From Flavobacterium sp. (GTDB lineage Bacteria > Bacteroidota > Bacteroidia > Flavobacteriales > Flavobacteriaceae), in contig NZ_SEBS01000013.1 in the NCBI RefSeq assembly GCF_004211145.1, forward strand, positions 35,254 to 99,253: 64,000 nt of DNA, given 5' to 3'. Made by a program: the position numbers and the translations under genes. The notes under the pieces are model-generated. The model saw only the letters and a list, made by a program, of their open reading frames with translations. It was not told the DNA's origin and made no database searches. Below, in pieces: positions 34,294 through 43,823 of the stretch; positions within the stretch are counted from its first letter, which is position 1; every line of letters starts with the position of its first letter.

Positions 34294-34956
34294 TTATTGC
34301 TCCTGGGCGATAGTGAAAAACGAATCCTCCCGATTTCCGAGCAATCCCGCACTAAATAAGTCCGTGTAGATGATAAACGTGATATTGTCGTTGACGGTGA
34401 GTTTCTGGAGAGTGTGAACTTGGCGTATCGGTGGCGTGACCGCTGCACCGACGATGGAAAGATTAGCGAACCCCGATCGCGCTACGACGACGCCGTTCTT
34501 TACGATCGCCACCCCGAAATTACTCGCTACGGCCAACGCGGCAGTTGATTTTATCTGGACGTCTATGCTGTATATTCCCGCTGCCCTTGCGGTGAACGTC
34601 GCGGTTGACGGCGTGTACTCGCTGTTCTCGTCGAAATCCTCGTAATTGAACGGAATCTTCACAGAACCCGCGGTAACGGTCAAAGGTTGATCGGTCGCCG
34701 AACTGAAACCGCCTTTCACGTAGGATTTGAGATGGCTCGTGACGACAGCTTTCGACGTCGTGTTCTGCAAAACCCCGGTCGCGTCCGAGACTACTACACG
34801 CGTTCGGGCGGTCGTTTCGTCGGTCGTTGAGGTCAGTGTTCGCACTCGTGTATCTCCATTCACGTCGAGCATCGAGGTCGGGCTTGTCGTATTGACACCG
34901 ACCTGAGCCATCCCTGACAACGAAGTCATGAACAGCCAGAGAATAAGCGTTCTCAT
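34294..34956 (-). CDS. secreted protein with C1q/TNF-like C-terminal domain
   Basis: 220 residues. Signal peptide about 1-17 (SGMAQ), then a short flavobacterial stalk-like segment (VGVNTTSPTSMLDVNGDTRV) of the kind seen at the start of many secreted tail-fibre-like proteins. The last 130 residues have the C1q/TNF jelly-roll pattern: FNYEDFDENSEYTPSTATF, AAGIYSIDVQIKST, VVARSGFANLSIVG and the closing DNITFIIYTDLF ... SFFTIAQ. These domains trimerise and often bind carbohydrates or surfaces. It stands alone; function unknown. Confidence 0.7.
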   Translation of the reverse strand: MRTLILWLFMTSLSGMAQVGVNTTSPTSMLDVNGDTRVRTLTSTTDETTARTRVVVSDATGVLQNTTSKAVVTSHLKSYVKGGFSSATDQPLTVTAGSVKIPFNYEDFDENSEYTPSTATFTARAAGIYSIDVQIKSTAALAVASNFGVAIVKNGVVVARSGFANLSIVGAAVTPPIRQVHTLQKLTVNDNITFIIYTDLFSAGLLGNREDSFFTIAQEQ

Positions 34957-35045
34957 AGCGTATAGATTTAGGTATCATAAAGTTACACCTAAATTTAAAT
35001 AATCGCACAATGAGAACTTAATTATGCAAAATAATTGTGTAATCG

Positions 35046-35085
35046 TAAAAAAAATGGCTTCGAGCGATTTACCCGAAGCCATTTC
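35046..35085 (-). terminator. terminator of the S9 peptidase gene
   Basis: AAATGGCTTCG and CGAAGCCATTT form a perfect stem at about 35052-35084; the A run on the + strand side gives a T run for the - strand transcript. Confidence 0.75.
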
Positions 35086-35104
35086 AAAAATTTGTCTTTG
35101 CCGT

Positions 35105-37009
35105 TTAAAGCGTTTCCTTGAGCCATTTGAAGAACTCACGTTGCCAAACCATGGCGTTCTGAGGTTGCAACACCCAGTGATTTTCCTCAGGGAAATACAG
35201 GAAACGGCTTTTGATCCCGAGCAACTGCGCGGCTTGGAACGCTTCCTGACCTTGTCCGATCGGAACGCGGTAATCGATTCCACCTTGGATGATCAAGATC
35301 GGCGTGTTCCATTTGCTCACGCTGTTGATGGGATTGAACTGTCCGTATGTTTTTTGTGCGACCGCGTTGTCTTTTTCCCAATACGCGCCGCCCGAATCCC
35401 AATGATTGAAGAAAACTTCCTCGGTCGTGCCGTACATCGACTGTAAGTTGAAGACGCCATCATGCGCGATGAACGTCTTGAAACGCTTTTCGTGTATTCC
35501 CGCGAGATAGAACACCGAATAGCCGCCATAGCTCGCTCCGACAGCGCCTAAACGCGATTTATCGACATATTTCTCTTTTGAAACGTCATCGATCGCCGAC
35601 AAATAATCGTCCATGACCTGTCCGCCCCAATCTTTGGAGATTTTTTCGTTCCATTCCACGCCGTGCCCGGGCATTCCGCGTCGGTTCGGGGCGACGACGA
35701 TATAACCTTGGGCGGCCATCAACTGGAAGTTCCATCGGAAAGAATAGAACTGCGACAACGCCGATTGCGGTCCGCCCTGGCAATACAATAACGTCGGATA
35801 TTTCTTGTTCGCGTCGAAATTCGGCGGCAAAATCACCCAAACGACCATATTTTTGCCGTCGGTTGTCTTGACGATGCGCTTTTCGACTTTGCTCAAGGCC
35901 AGTTTATCGTACGTCGCTTTGTTGGCAAACGTAAGCTGTTTCCATGTTTTCTTTTTGAGATCGTACGAATACAATTCCGCGGCGTGGTTCATGTCGGTGC
36001 GGCTCACGATTGCCGTATTGCCCGTAATGTCGACGATTCCCGCGACGTCGAATTGTCCGTCTGTGAGTTGCGTGACGGTGACCGCAATCTTGGTCAGTCC
36101 CGGGAAATTAACTTCGAAAAGTTGTTTCGTTCCGCCGACTGCCGCCGTGAAGTAGATTTTCTTCCCGTCTTTCGCCCACGTGAAATCGTCGACCGTTCCA
36201 TCCCAATTCGCCGTGAGGTTCATGTTCATGCCGCGGAAACTCACGATGATGTCGTTCTTGTCGGCTTCATAACCGTCGCGCTTCATCTGCAACCACGTCA
36301 AATCGCCGCTCGGGGAGAATTTCGGATGCGTGTCGTAACCCAAATTCGCTTCGGTGCGGTTCGTGGTTTTTCCGGTCGCGATGTCGTACTGGTAAATATC
36401 GGTGTTCGTGCTTTTCGCGTATTCGGTGCCCGATTTTTTCTTGGCGACATAAACGATGCTTTTCCCGTCAGGCGACCAGGCGTAATCTTCATCGCCACCG
36501 AAAGGTTTCTGGGGCGAATCGAACGGCTCGTCCTTCAACAGATCCGTGCCTTTGCTGCCTTCCTTGTTGTCTCGGAAAAACACATGGTTGTACGAACCCG
36601 TATTCCATTTGTCCCAATGTCGGTAGTCGAGGCCGTCGTAGATCTGCACGTCCGATTTTTGAAGTTCGGGATAAAAATCCTTGCCTTCGACTTTGGCGAG
36701 TTTCACTTCTTCGTCGTAAACAAGATATTTTCCGTCGGGCGAGACATTCTTGTCGTTTAGCAACGATTTGTAGTCACTGATTTCGACAGGATTTCCGCCC
36801 GCAACGGGAACCGTAAAATATTTCGAACTCGATTTGTTTTCCTCGACCGACGGAGTCGAGACTTTATACACGATGTTTTTTCCGTCTTTCGAAACGCCGA
36901 GTCCGGTCACGCGACCCAGTTTCCAAAGCAATTCGGGCGTCATGACGTTTTGGGCTTTGACAGCGGTCATACTCAATAAAATAAAGGTTAAGCAAGCTAT
37001 TTTTCTCAT
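35105..37009 (-). CDS. secreted S9 family prolyl oligopeptidase-type peptidase
   Basis: 634 residues from the ATG at 37009. The frame is open further upstream to 37531, but that part is antisense to the next gene and runs through a terminator, whereas 37009 gives a clean signal peptide (MRKIACLTFILLSMTAVKAQ). The N-terminal half is a beta-propeller (VSKDGKNIVY, WSPDGKSIVYV, FSPSGDLTWL blades); the C-terminal half is an alpha/beta hydrolase with Ser493 in GASYGGYS, Asp579 in GGIDYRVP and His611 in ENHWV. It resembles DPP-IV/acylaminoacyl peptidases and probably degrades peptides in the periplasm. Confidence 0.92.
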   Translation of the reverse strand: MRKIACLTFILLSMTAVKAQNVMTPELLWKLGRVTGLGVSKDGKNIVYKVSTPSVEENKSSSKYFTVPVAGGNPVEISDYKSLLNDKNVSPDGKYLVYDEEVKLAKVEGKDFYPELQKSDVQIYDGLDYRHWDKWNTGSYNHVFFRDNKEGSKGTDLLKDEPFDSPQKPFGGDEDYAWSPDGKSIVYVAKKKSGTEYAKSTNTDIYQYDIATGKTTNRTEANLGYDTHPKFSPSGDLTWLQMKRDGYEADKNDIIVSFRGMNMNLTANWDGTVDDFTWAKDGKKIYFTAAVGGTKQLFEVNFPGLTKIAVTVTQLTDGQFDVAGIVDITGNTAIVSRTDMNHAAELYSYDLKKKTWKQLTFANKATYDKLALSKVEKRIVKTTDGKNMVVWVILPPNFDANKKYPTLLYCQGGPQSALSQFYSFRWNFQLMAAQGYIVVAPNRRGMPGHGVEWNEKISKDWGGQVMDDYLSAIDDVSKEKYVDKSRLGAVGASYGGYSVFYLAGIHEKRFKTFIAHDGVFNLQSMYGTTEEVFFNHWDSGGAYWEKDNAVAQKTYGQFNPINSVSKWNTPILIIQGGIDYRVPIGQGQEAFQAAQLLGIKSRFLYFPEENHWVLQPQNAMVWQREFFKWLKETL

Positions 37010-37051
37010 ATTGGCAGTGTTGAAATGCGGCCTAAAAGTACGGATTAAAAA

Positions 37052-37083
37052 CAAAAAAAGCTGCCCATTGCGAGCAGCTTTCA
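37052..37083 (-). terminator. terminator of the metalloprotease gene
   Basis: AAAGCTGC and GCAGCTTT pair across a short loop; A-rich sequence on the left gives the T run for the - strand transcript. A -7-like TAcTTTTA for the S9 peptidase lies right after it on the - strand (37040-37033). Confidence 0.7.
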
Positions 37084-37101
37084 AAATTGAGTTGAGCGGA
37101 T

Positions 37102-40100
37102 TTACTGTTTGATGAAGCGTTTCACCTGCGTTTGTTCGCCCGATGTGATCTCGAGCAAATACGTGCCCGCTTTCAACGTATCGACCTGAACTGATCCGTT
37201 CGAAATTTTTCCTTTTCCGACTTGCTGCCCAAGCGTGTTCACGATTCGGAACGTCGCGTTGTCGTCGACATTCGAGATGAAAAGTTCGCTGCCTTGAACC
37301 GGATTCGGATATACGGTGTAAGAAATCTGCGGTTGCGATTCGTCCATTCTGCCCGATGAAACGATGTTCACGGTGTAATCTTCGACCTGTCCGTAAGAGA
37401 AAGTCTCGCACGAAGTCGGAACTCCGTTGTATTTCATGGAAACGCGCATTCTCGTCGCGCCGTTCAACGCCGAAGCCGGAATCGTGATCGAACCTGAAAC
37501 CGGAGTCGTCTTGGAAGCGGTTTTCGTCCAAACGGTCTCACCTGAATCAGCGAAATCGCCGTCCTGGTTGTAATCGATGAATACCGCGTAACCTTCGTTG
37601 TAAATCGTGCTCGTCCATTGCGGTGTGATCGTAATCGTGTACGCCGAACCTTTCGTTACGTTCGTTGAAAGCGCCGTAAAGTTCGTGTAACCCGTTCCGC
37701 CGGTAGAGGTATTGTTGATGGTTCCGAAAACAACTTTCCCGATTTTTTCATCGGCGACGCTATTTCCTTGAGACGTGCAATATGTTACCGATGATGAAAG
37801 TGTCGTCACCGAAACCGTATTTGAATTTACCGATTGATTTCCGGCAGCATCTTTCGCAAATACGTAGAACGTGTAGGTCGTTGCGGCCGTCAAGCCTGTA
37901 ACCGAATACGAAGTCGTTGTCGATGAAGCGAGGAAAGCTCCGTTTCTGTACACATCATAACCTGTTACGCCGACGTTATCGGTCGAAGCCGTCCAAGACA
38001 AATTCGTAGTCGTTTGCGTAGTTCCCGAAGCAGACAACGTCGGAGCCGATGGAGCCGTCGTATCTGTCGTCGGAGCCAAAGTCGTCACCGAAACCGTGTT
38101 CGAGTTCGCCGATTGGTTGCCCGCCGCGTCCTTCGCTTTTACATAAAAAGTGTACGTCGTCGAAGCTGTCAAGCCAGTCACGGCAAGTGAAGTCGTAGTC
38201 GATGAAGCCAAGAAGGCGCCGTTTCTGTAAACATCATATCCAGTTACCGCGACATTGTCAGTCGAAGTGGTCCAAGACAAGTTCGTCGTAGACTGCGTCG
38301 TTGCTGAAGCTGATAGCGTCGGAGTCGATGGCGCTGTCGTGTCGCTCGTTCCGCCCGTAATCGTAAAATTCGCGTTCGACATATCGAAGAAAATATGGTT
38401 CGTTCCTTTCACCATGATGCGGTTTTGCGTGCCCGGCGTATTTGGAATCGTTACGGCTTGCGTTCCGTCGTTTGGCGTTGCGGCCAAGAGTGTGATCGGG
38501 AACGTGTTTCCGCCATCGGTTGAAAGCAAGATGTCGACGTTCGCGCAGTTCACACCGTTCGCAGTGGTTCCGGCAACTGCCCAAGTTACGGTCTGGCTCG
38601 ATCCGCCGACGTACGAAACCGCCGTGTTCGGAACACTGACCGCAAAAGGTCCTGCAGTCGCGTTGACCGTTACGACCATGTCGTCGGAATTGTTTGCCGC
38701 GAGCGAACCTTGATTGTCGCGCACTGTAAATCTAAAGTTTAACGTTCTGGCTACCGTCGGAACGGCTTCCCAAGTCCAAGCGGTCGCGCCTGTTTTCACG
38801 GTTTCCAAACGCGGGAACATACGTGAAGTGCTTGTCGTCGGAGAATACGATCTAAAGTTCGGGCCGCCCGTTTTTGTCGCGGTCGGCATCGAATTCGTAG
38901 TCGTGCGTTGGTTCATTTGCTCCCAGCAATACGTGAGTGCGCCGCCATTTGCGTCCGAACCTGAACCGTTCAGGATGAAAGGCGTTCCTTTTGGAACCGT
39001 ATAATCGGCGCCCGCATTTGCAGTTGGGATCGCGTTGCCTGTAACCGTAGTGGTTTGGCAGGTCGTGGTTTTTACGTAGTTCGTAATTTGTTGGATGGAA
39101 ACCGCGTGGAAATATGCGTCAGAGTGCGCCTGAACGTCGGTAGAACCTGTAATTCCCGCATAACCCATGATCGTAGATCCTGATCCCGGCTCACACTGCG
39201 CGATCGTTCCTTCGTTGCTCATTGAGAACGTGTGATTCCCTCCAAATTGATGCCCGATTTCGTGGGCGACATAATCGATGTCGAAGTTGTCACCCGATGG
39301 AATCCCGTCAGCCGGGGATGTATAGCCTGAACCTTTTCCAAGCGGAACGGACGTCGTCGGATTTTTACAGACGCAACCGATACAGCCAGCATTTCCACCG
39401 CCTCCGGTCGCCCCGAACAAATGCCCTATGTCATAATTCGCGCTTCCGATCGTATTGGTCAACGTCGTCTGTAATTCCTGGTTCCACGCGCCGCCGGCTC
39501 CGGTTGAAGCATTCGAATATGGATCGGTCGACGCCGAGGTATAAATCACGGCATCGGTGTTTGAAATGAGGTTCATGTGAATGCCCAAATCGGTTTCGAA
39601 AACACCATTCACGCGCGTCATGGAATTGTTGATCGCGGCGAGGGCGAGGGCTTTCGTTCCTCCGAAATACGCGGTATATTCACCCGTGACCGACATTGCG
39701 AGACGGTAATTGCGCAGGTTTCCGTCGTCGGCGTTCGGGCGAAGCATGCTCGCGTCAAGGTCTTTCGTGGCCTCGGCGATCACGTTGCAGTCCCATTGCG
39801 TGAGCGTCGCCACCTTGTCGCTTTTGCGGTAGACGGTGTAAACGCTTTGGTCGGTCGTATATGGTTCGATGAAAACCGCCGACTTGTCGGGATTGATCGT
39901 CATCGACTGCAAACCTAGAGGAGAAATCGAAAAATATACGGTTGCGCCGGCGTGGTCAAGGCTTTTGCCCGTGTAGGATTTGATTTCAGGATAGCGGGCT
40001 GCGAGTTCCGGATCCATGTTCGAGAATTCGGTCACGCGGAAACGCTCGAAATTTCCGTCGGGATTCGGCAGTGAAACGATCACGCCGTTGCTTCCCGAGA

Positions 40101-40302
40101 AACGTTTCGGAGCCTGAGAGACCGCCTGTTTCAACTGGTCAGTGTTGAGTTCGAACAATCTTGGGTTTGTTAGGGATGTCTTGTTGCCCACGATTTGCAA
40201 ATCGGGGTCTTGGATGGTCGGTTTCCAGGCTTGTCTTCCCTGTTGGGCGAACGAAAACCCGGTCATTGCCAACAAGGCAATAGAGAGTAATCTGTACTTC
40301 AT
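37102..40302 (-). CDS. T9SS type A secreted metalloprotease (reprolysin-like) with fibronectin III and GEVED domains
   Basis: 1066 residues. Signal peptide about 1-20 (FSFAQ). A propeptide-like region precedes the zinc protease domain, whose HEXXHXXGXXH site is His347-Glu348 ... His351 ... His357 (HEIGHQFGGNH). Two near-identical fibronectin III domains follow at about 655-835, then a GEVED domain (FIDYNQDGDFADSGE and FSYGQVEDYTV, about 850-985). The last 75 residues are a T9SS type A signal (YTVYPNPVQGSELFIS ... LKAGTYLLEI ... KRFIKQ). Secreted, cell-surface or free protease. On the - strand TATATTTG at 40347-40340 is a fair -7 box. Confidence 0.93.
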   Translation of the reverse strand: MKYRLLSIALLAMTGFSFAQQGRQAWKPTIQDPDLQIVGNKTSLTNPRLFELNTDQLKQAVSQAPKRFSGSNGVIVSLPNPDGNFERFRVTEFSNMDPELAARYPEIKSYTGKSLDHAGATVYFSISPLGLQSMTINPDKSAVFIEPYTTDQSVYTVYRKSDKVATLTQWDCNVIAEATKDLDASMLRPNADDGNLRNYRLAMSVTGEYTAYFGGTKALALAAINNSMTRVNGVFETDLGIHMNLISNTDAVIYTSASTDPYSNASTGAGGAWNQELQTTLTNTIGSANYDIGHLFGATGGGGNAGCIGCVCKNPTTSVPLGKGSGYTSPADGIPSGDNFDIDYVAHEIGHQFGGNHTFSMSNEGTIAQCEPGSGSTIMGYAGITGSTDVQAHSDAYFHAVSIQQITNYVKTTTCQTTTVTGNAIPTANAGADYTVPKGTPFILNGSGSDANGGALTYCWEQMNQRTTTNSMPTATKTGGPNFRSYSPTTSTSRMFPRLETVKTGATAWTWEAVPTVARTLNFRFTVRDNQGSLAANNSDDMVVTVNATAGPFAVSVPNTAVSYVGGSSQTVTWAVAGTTANGVNCANVDILLSTDGGNTFPITLLAATPNDGTQAVTIPNTPGTQNRIMVKGTNHIFFDMSNANFTITGGTSDTTAPSTPTLSASATTQSTTNLSWTTSTDNVAVTGYDVYRNGAFLASSTTTSLAVTGLTASTTYTFYVKAKDAAGNQSANSNTVSVTTLAPTTDTTAPSAPTLSASGTTQTTTNLSWTASTDNVGVTGYDVYRNGAFLASSTTTSYSVTGLTAATTYTFYVFAKDAAGNQSVNSNTVSVTTLSSSVTYCTSQGNSVADEKIGKVVFGTINNTSTGGTGYTNFTALSTNVTKGSAYTITITPQWTSTIYNEGYAVFIDYNQDGDFADSGETVWTKTASKTTPVSGSITIPASALNGATRMRVSMKYNGVPTSCETFSYGQVEDYTVNIVSSGRMDESQPQISYTVYPNPVQGSELFISNVDDNATFRIVNTLGQQVGKGKISNGSVQVDTLKAGTYLLEITSGEQTQVKRFIKQ
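37790..38336 (-). repeat. tandem 279-base repeat encoding two fibronectin III domains
   Basis: Within the metalloprotease gene, two adjacent 93-codon units share almost the same protein (TGYDVYRNGAFLASSTTTS in both) and much of the same DNA, so the duplication is recent or is kept similar by gene conversion. Confidence 0.8.
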
Positions 40303-40553
40303 AAATTGTAATTTGGGTTAATAGTGATTTAGTTTGAATCAAATATAATAGGATTACGCTAACGTTGGTCGATAAATTTGGGAAATAGTTAACAAATCGA
40401 TAAAATAGCAATTTGATGTTTAAGTAGTTTGTAATTCATTTCTTAAAATTCAAGAAATATGAGTTCGCCGATGCGATGAAATCACGCGTGAAAAAACTTT
40501 GGCGAAATGATTCCCGTTCGCGTCCGATGCTTTATTTTTATGAAAAAATTGAA

Positions 40554-41666
40554 ATGGAACTGAGTTACTGGGAACTCAAAAACTGGTTTTCGAATGTCGA
40601 TTTTACGATCGTCGGCAGCGGAATCGTCGGGCTTCATGCGGCTTTGCGTTTGCGAGAGCGTTTTCCCGAATCAAAAATCCTCGTTCTTGAAAAAGGAGCG
40701 TTGCCTCAGGGCGCGAGTACGAAAAACGCTGGTTTTGCATGCTTCGGGAGTTTGTCGGAAATCATCGACGACCTTTCGACGCATTCCGAGGAAGAAGTTG
40801 TCGCTCTCGTCAAGAAACGATGGGAAGGTTTGCAATTGCTCCGGAAACGTCTCGGCGATCAGGCGATTGATTTCAAACCGTACGGCGGCTATGAATTGTT
40901 TTTGAAAGACGACGAAGTGCTGTTCCAAGATTGTTTGCAGAAACTCCCATTTATAAATGACATTCTGCGTCCGATGTTCAAGGCCGATGTTTTTTCGAGG
41001 GAAGTCGATCGGTTCGGGTTCGGAAACATCCACGACTACGTTATTTTCAATCCGTTCGAGGCCCAGATCGACACGGGAAATATGATGCAGGCGTTACTCA
41101 AGCAGGCGGTCGCAAATGATATTTTGATTTTGAACCGAATTGAAGTAACCGCCTTTTCAGACATCGGATCCCAGGTCGAAGTCAGTCTGGACGATTTCAC
41201 GTTCAAAACGACAAAATTGCTTTTTGCCACAAACGGATTCGCAGGACAACTTACCGATAATGCCGTGAAACCCGCACGCGCGCAGGTCTTGATCACTAAG
41301 CCGATCGCCGATCTCGACATCAAAGGCACGTTTCATTTTGACAAAGGCTATTATTATTTCAGGAATATAGGCGACAGGATTTTGTTCGGCGGTGCGCGCA
41401 ACCTCGATTTCGAAACCGAGGCCACGACGCGATTTGGTAACACCGAAATCGTCCAACAGCGTTTGGAACAACTACTAAAAGACGTAATTTTACCGGGACG
41501 CGATTTCGAGATCGAGCATCGCTGGAGCGGAATAATGGGAATAGGAACGAGCAAGAACCCGATCGTGGAAGCGCTTTCGGCCAATGTATTTTGCGGCGTC
41601 AGGCTCGGTGGAATGGGCGTTGCCATTGGCAGTCTCGTGGGTCAGGAACTCGCCGATTTAGTTTAA
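40554..41666 (+). CDS. FAD-dependent oxidoreductase (DAO family)
   Basis: 370 residues from the ATG at 40554 (MELSYWELKNWF), which fits the family better than a frame starting 78 bases earlier. The FAD motif FTIVGSGIVGLHAALRL lies at about 18-34, ILVLEKG follows, and the C-terminal WSGIMGIGTSKNPIV ... GVRLGGMGVAIGSLVG completes the DAO fold. Family members oxidise amino acids or related amines; the substrate is not evident. It starts 4 bases before mtgA, so the two are co-transcribed without obvious functional link. Confidence 0.8.
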   Translation: MELSYWELKNWFSNVDFTIVGSGIVGLHAALRLRERFPESKILVLEKGALPQGASTKNAGFACFGSLSEIIDDLSTHSEEEVVALVKKRWEGLQLLRKRLGDQAIDFKPYGGYELFLKDDEVLFQDCLQKLPFINDILRPMFKADVFSREVDRFGFGNIHDYVIFNPFEAQIDTGNMMQALLKQAVANDILILNRIEVTAFSDIGSQVEVSLDDFTFKTTKLLFATNGFAGQLTDNAVKPARAQVLITKPIADLDIKGTFHFDKGYYYFRNIGDRILFGGARNLDFETEATTRFGNTEIVQQRLEQLLKDVILPGRDFEIEHRWSGIMGIGTSKNPIVEALSANVFCGVRLGGMGVAIGSLVGQELADLV

Positions 41667-41670
41667 GATT

Positions 41671-42348
41671 ATGATTAGAAAGATTTTCAATTTCATTAAG
41701 AAAATAACGATCTGGTTCTTCGCCATTTCGATTTTTTGGGTCATTTTGTTGCGGTTCGTGCCGGTTCCGTTCACGCCTTTGATGGTTTTTCGTTTTTTCG
41801 AGAATACTTTTTCAGACAAGGAAGTTTATTTCGGGCACGACTGGGAACCCATTGAAAACATTTCGCCAAATCTGCAAAAGGCCGTGATCGCGAGCGAGGA
41901 CGCGTTATTTCTGGAACACCATGGTTTCGATTTCAAGGCGATAAAAATCGCACTCAAGAAAAATAAGAAAGGAAAGAAACTTCGAGGCGGCAGCACGATT
42001 TCCCAGCAAACCGCCAAAAATGTTTTTTTATGGCAGGGCCGAAGCTGGATCCGCAAAGGGTTCGAAGCCTATTTCACCGTGCTCATCGAGATTTTCTGGA
42101 GCAAGGAACGCATCATGGAAGTCTACTTGAACAGCATCGAAATGGGCGACGGCGTTTACGGTGCCCAGGCCGCATCGAGACATTGGTACAGCAAGGACGC
42201 CTCGGAGCTCGATAAAAGGCAGGCCGCGGGAATCGCAGCAATCTTGCCGAATCCGAGGAAATTCGCAGCCAGCAATTCCTCGTCATATATCAATAGGAAG
42301 AAGAACCGGATCGTTGCCGGAATGCGCGCGGTCAAACTCGATTATTGA
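41671..42348 (+). CDS. mtgA: monofunctional biosynthetic peptidoglycan transglycosylase
   Basis: 225 residues. One membrane helix near 13-30, then a GT51 domain: catalytic Glu76 in IASEDALFLEHHGFD, RGGSTISQQTAKN near 110-122, KERIMEVYLNSIEMGDGVYG near 150-169, and the end of the fold in AAILPNPRKF. It polymerises lipid II glycan strands at the inner membrane. The stop overlaps the next start (TGATG). Confidence 0.95.
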   Translation: MIRKIFNFIKKITIWFFAISIFWVILLRFVPVPFTPLMVFRFFENTFSDKEVYFGHDWEPIENISPNLQKAVIASEDALFLEHHGFDFKAIKIALKKNKKGKKLRGGSTISQQTAKNVFLWQGRSWIRKGFEAYFTVLIEIFWSKERIMEVYLNSIEMGDGVYGAQAASRHWYSKDASELDKRQAAGIAAILPNPRKFAASNSSSYINRKKNRIVAGMRAVKLDY

Positions 42349-43271
42349 TGAAATATCTGTTGCTTTTTTTATTTTCGGCCGGTGTTTTCGCGCAGTCAAA
42401 AGAGATTGGGCTTGTGCTTGAGAACGATTTGTTCACGTCGTCGGTGAACGACAAATACTATACGAACGGCGTCGAGATTTTCTACCGATATCTGTCAAAA
42501 GATACGAGTGAAAACATCGTCAAGAAAATCCACGAGTTCCGCGCCGGGCAATATATCTTCAACCCGCAGACCGTGAAAGCCGCCGATCCGAACATACATG
42601 ATCGCGCTTTTGCAGGTTATCTTTTCGGGCAATATGCTGAAAGTCGGTTTTACAAAAGCGAATCCATGTTTAGGTTAAATGGGCAAGTCGGAGTCGTCGG
42701 GCCAGCGTCGGGCGCCGAACAAGTCCAGAAAACCATCCACGACGTCTTCGGTTACAAGCCTGTTCGCGGCTGGGAATATCAAATCCGAAACACGCTCGCG
42801 TTGCAATTGGGCGCGGCGTACTCCAAAAAGATTTTCCGAGGCGATCATTTCGATTTCCACGCGAAAGGAAATGCCGTAGCGGGAACGGCGTTTGCGGGCG
42901 CGACCGTTGGCGTCTTGTCGCGCGTGAGCTTGAAACCGTTGCTTCCGATCTATGATTCGACCTTGTACGGAGCCGCGGTCAACAGTGATTTGTCGGCCCG
43001 TAAAAACCAAAGCGAATTCTTCTTCTACATTTCGCCATCGGTCAATTACCAACTCTACGATGCGACGATACAAGGCAGTATGTTCAACGACGACAGTCCG
43101 ATCACGTTCGACCTGATCCCGTTCCGATTCACGGGCGAGGCCGGACTCAAATACCGAAAAAACCGCCTGGATTTATCGTACGCATTTATTTACCGAGGAA
43201 AGGAAGCCGACAATTGGGTGAACAAAGGCTACTTTTTCGGGTCGATACAAATCGGTTGGCTGTTGGATTAG
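42348..43271 (+). CDS. LpxR-like lipid A 3'-O-deacylase
   Basis: 307 residues from the ATG at 42348. Signal peptide about 1-16 (GVFAQ). LpxR family marks are clear: LENDLF with Asn26-Asp27 and YYTNGVEI with Thr39-Asn40-Gly41 for the active site, then the AGYLFGQ and GWEYQIRN barrel strands and a final FGSIQIGW strand. LpxR removes the 3' acyloxyacyl chain of lipid A in the outer membrane. Its stop overlaps the stop of the convergent DoxX gene by 4 bases. Confidence 0.88.
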   Translation: MKYLLLFLFSAGVFAQSKEIGLVLENDLFTSSVNDKYYTNGVEIFYRYLSKDTSENIVKKIHEFRAGQYIFNPQTVKAADPNIHDRAFAGYLFGQYAESRFYKSESMFRLNGQVGVVGPASGAEQVQKTIHDVFGYKPVRGWEYQIRNTLALQLGAAYSKKIFRGDHFDFHAKGNAVAGTAFAGATVGVLSRVSLKPLLPIYDSTLYGAAVNSDLSARKNQSEFFFYISPSVNYQLYDATIQGSMFNDDSPITFDLIPFRFTGEAGLKYRKNRLDLSYAFIYRGKEADNWVNKGYFFGSIQIGWLLD

Positions 43272-43642
43272 GCGAAAAGCGGGTTGTACAATCTCCAATG
43301 TTTGTAAATCAATATCGCGTTCAAGACGGCCACCAACAAGGCGAGACCGACTCCCGGAATCGCGAGAAAAAGGTGAAAAAGCAAGATGTTTATGGAAATC
43401 GGAGCGAGCAGAATAATTGCGAACGGCACCCATTTCTTGAACAAAAGCATCAATCCGATCGTAACTTCAAGGATTCCCAGCACCGGAAAAATATATCCCG
43501 TCGCATTGAGCGAACTCATGAAGGCCGACGCTGCTCCTGCGGGTTCAGGCATCGGTAAAAAAGGGAAGAGTTTGTTGGCGCCGAACACGACCAACATGAT
43601 TCCAAGTAAAACGCGAACAATCATCGTAAATTTCGAATTCAT
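43268..43642 (-). CDS. DoxX-family membrane protein
   Basis: 124 residues, four predicted membrane helices (about 6-24, 46-64, 69-90, 95-113). The start VRVLLGIMLVVFGANKLFPF and VLGILEVTIGLMLLF match DoxX-like proteins, small membrane proteins whose role in most bacteria is unknown. Convergent with the LpxR-like gene, sharing 4 bases at the stops. Confidence 0.8.
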   Translation of the reverse strand: MNSKFTMIVRVLLGIMLVVFGANKLFPFLPMPEPAGAASAFMSSLNATGYIFPVLGILEVTIGLMLLFKKWVPFAIILLAPISINILLFHLFLAIPGVGLALLVAVLNAILIYKHWRLYNPLFA

Positions 43643-43823
43643 AAAAGTTTGGTTTTAATGATTAGAGATATGGTAAAAATATAATTAAAAAATTATCGGA
43701 TAAGCAGTTGCAGGTAAAATGTTGTAAACAATTGTTGTTTGTAATTGACTTCTGTTGCAATTTTCCGATTCCGGAAATTGTGGTAAATCACTACTTTGCA
43801 GTATCAACAAAAACGTTCAAAAA

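Noticed and set aside
37010..37531. upstream extension of the S9 peptidase
   Set aside because: It would cross the metalloprotease terminator and overlap its 3' end; the ATG at 37009 has a clear signal peptide.
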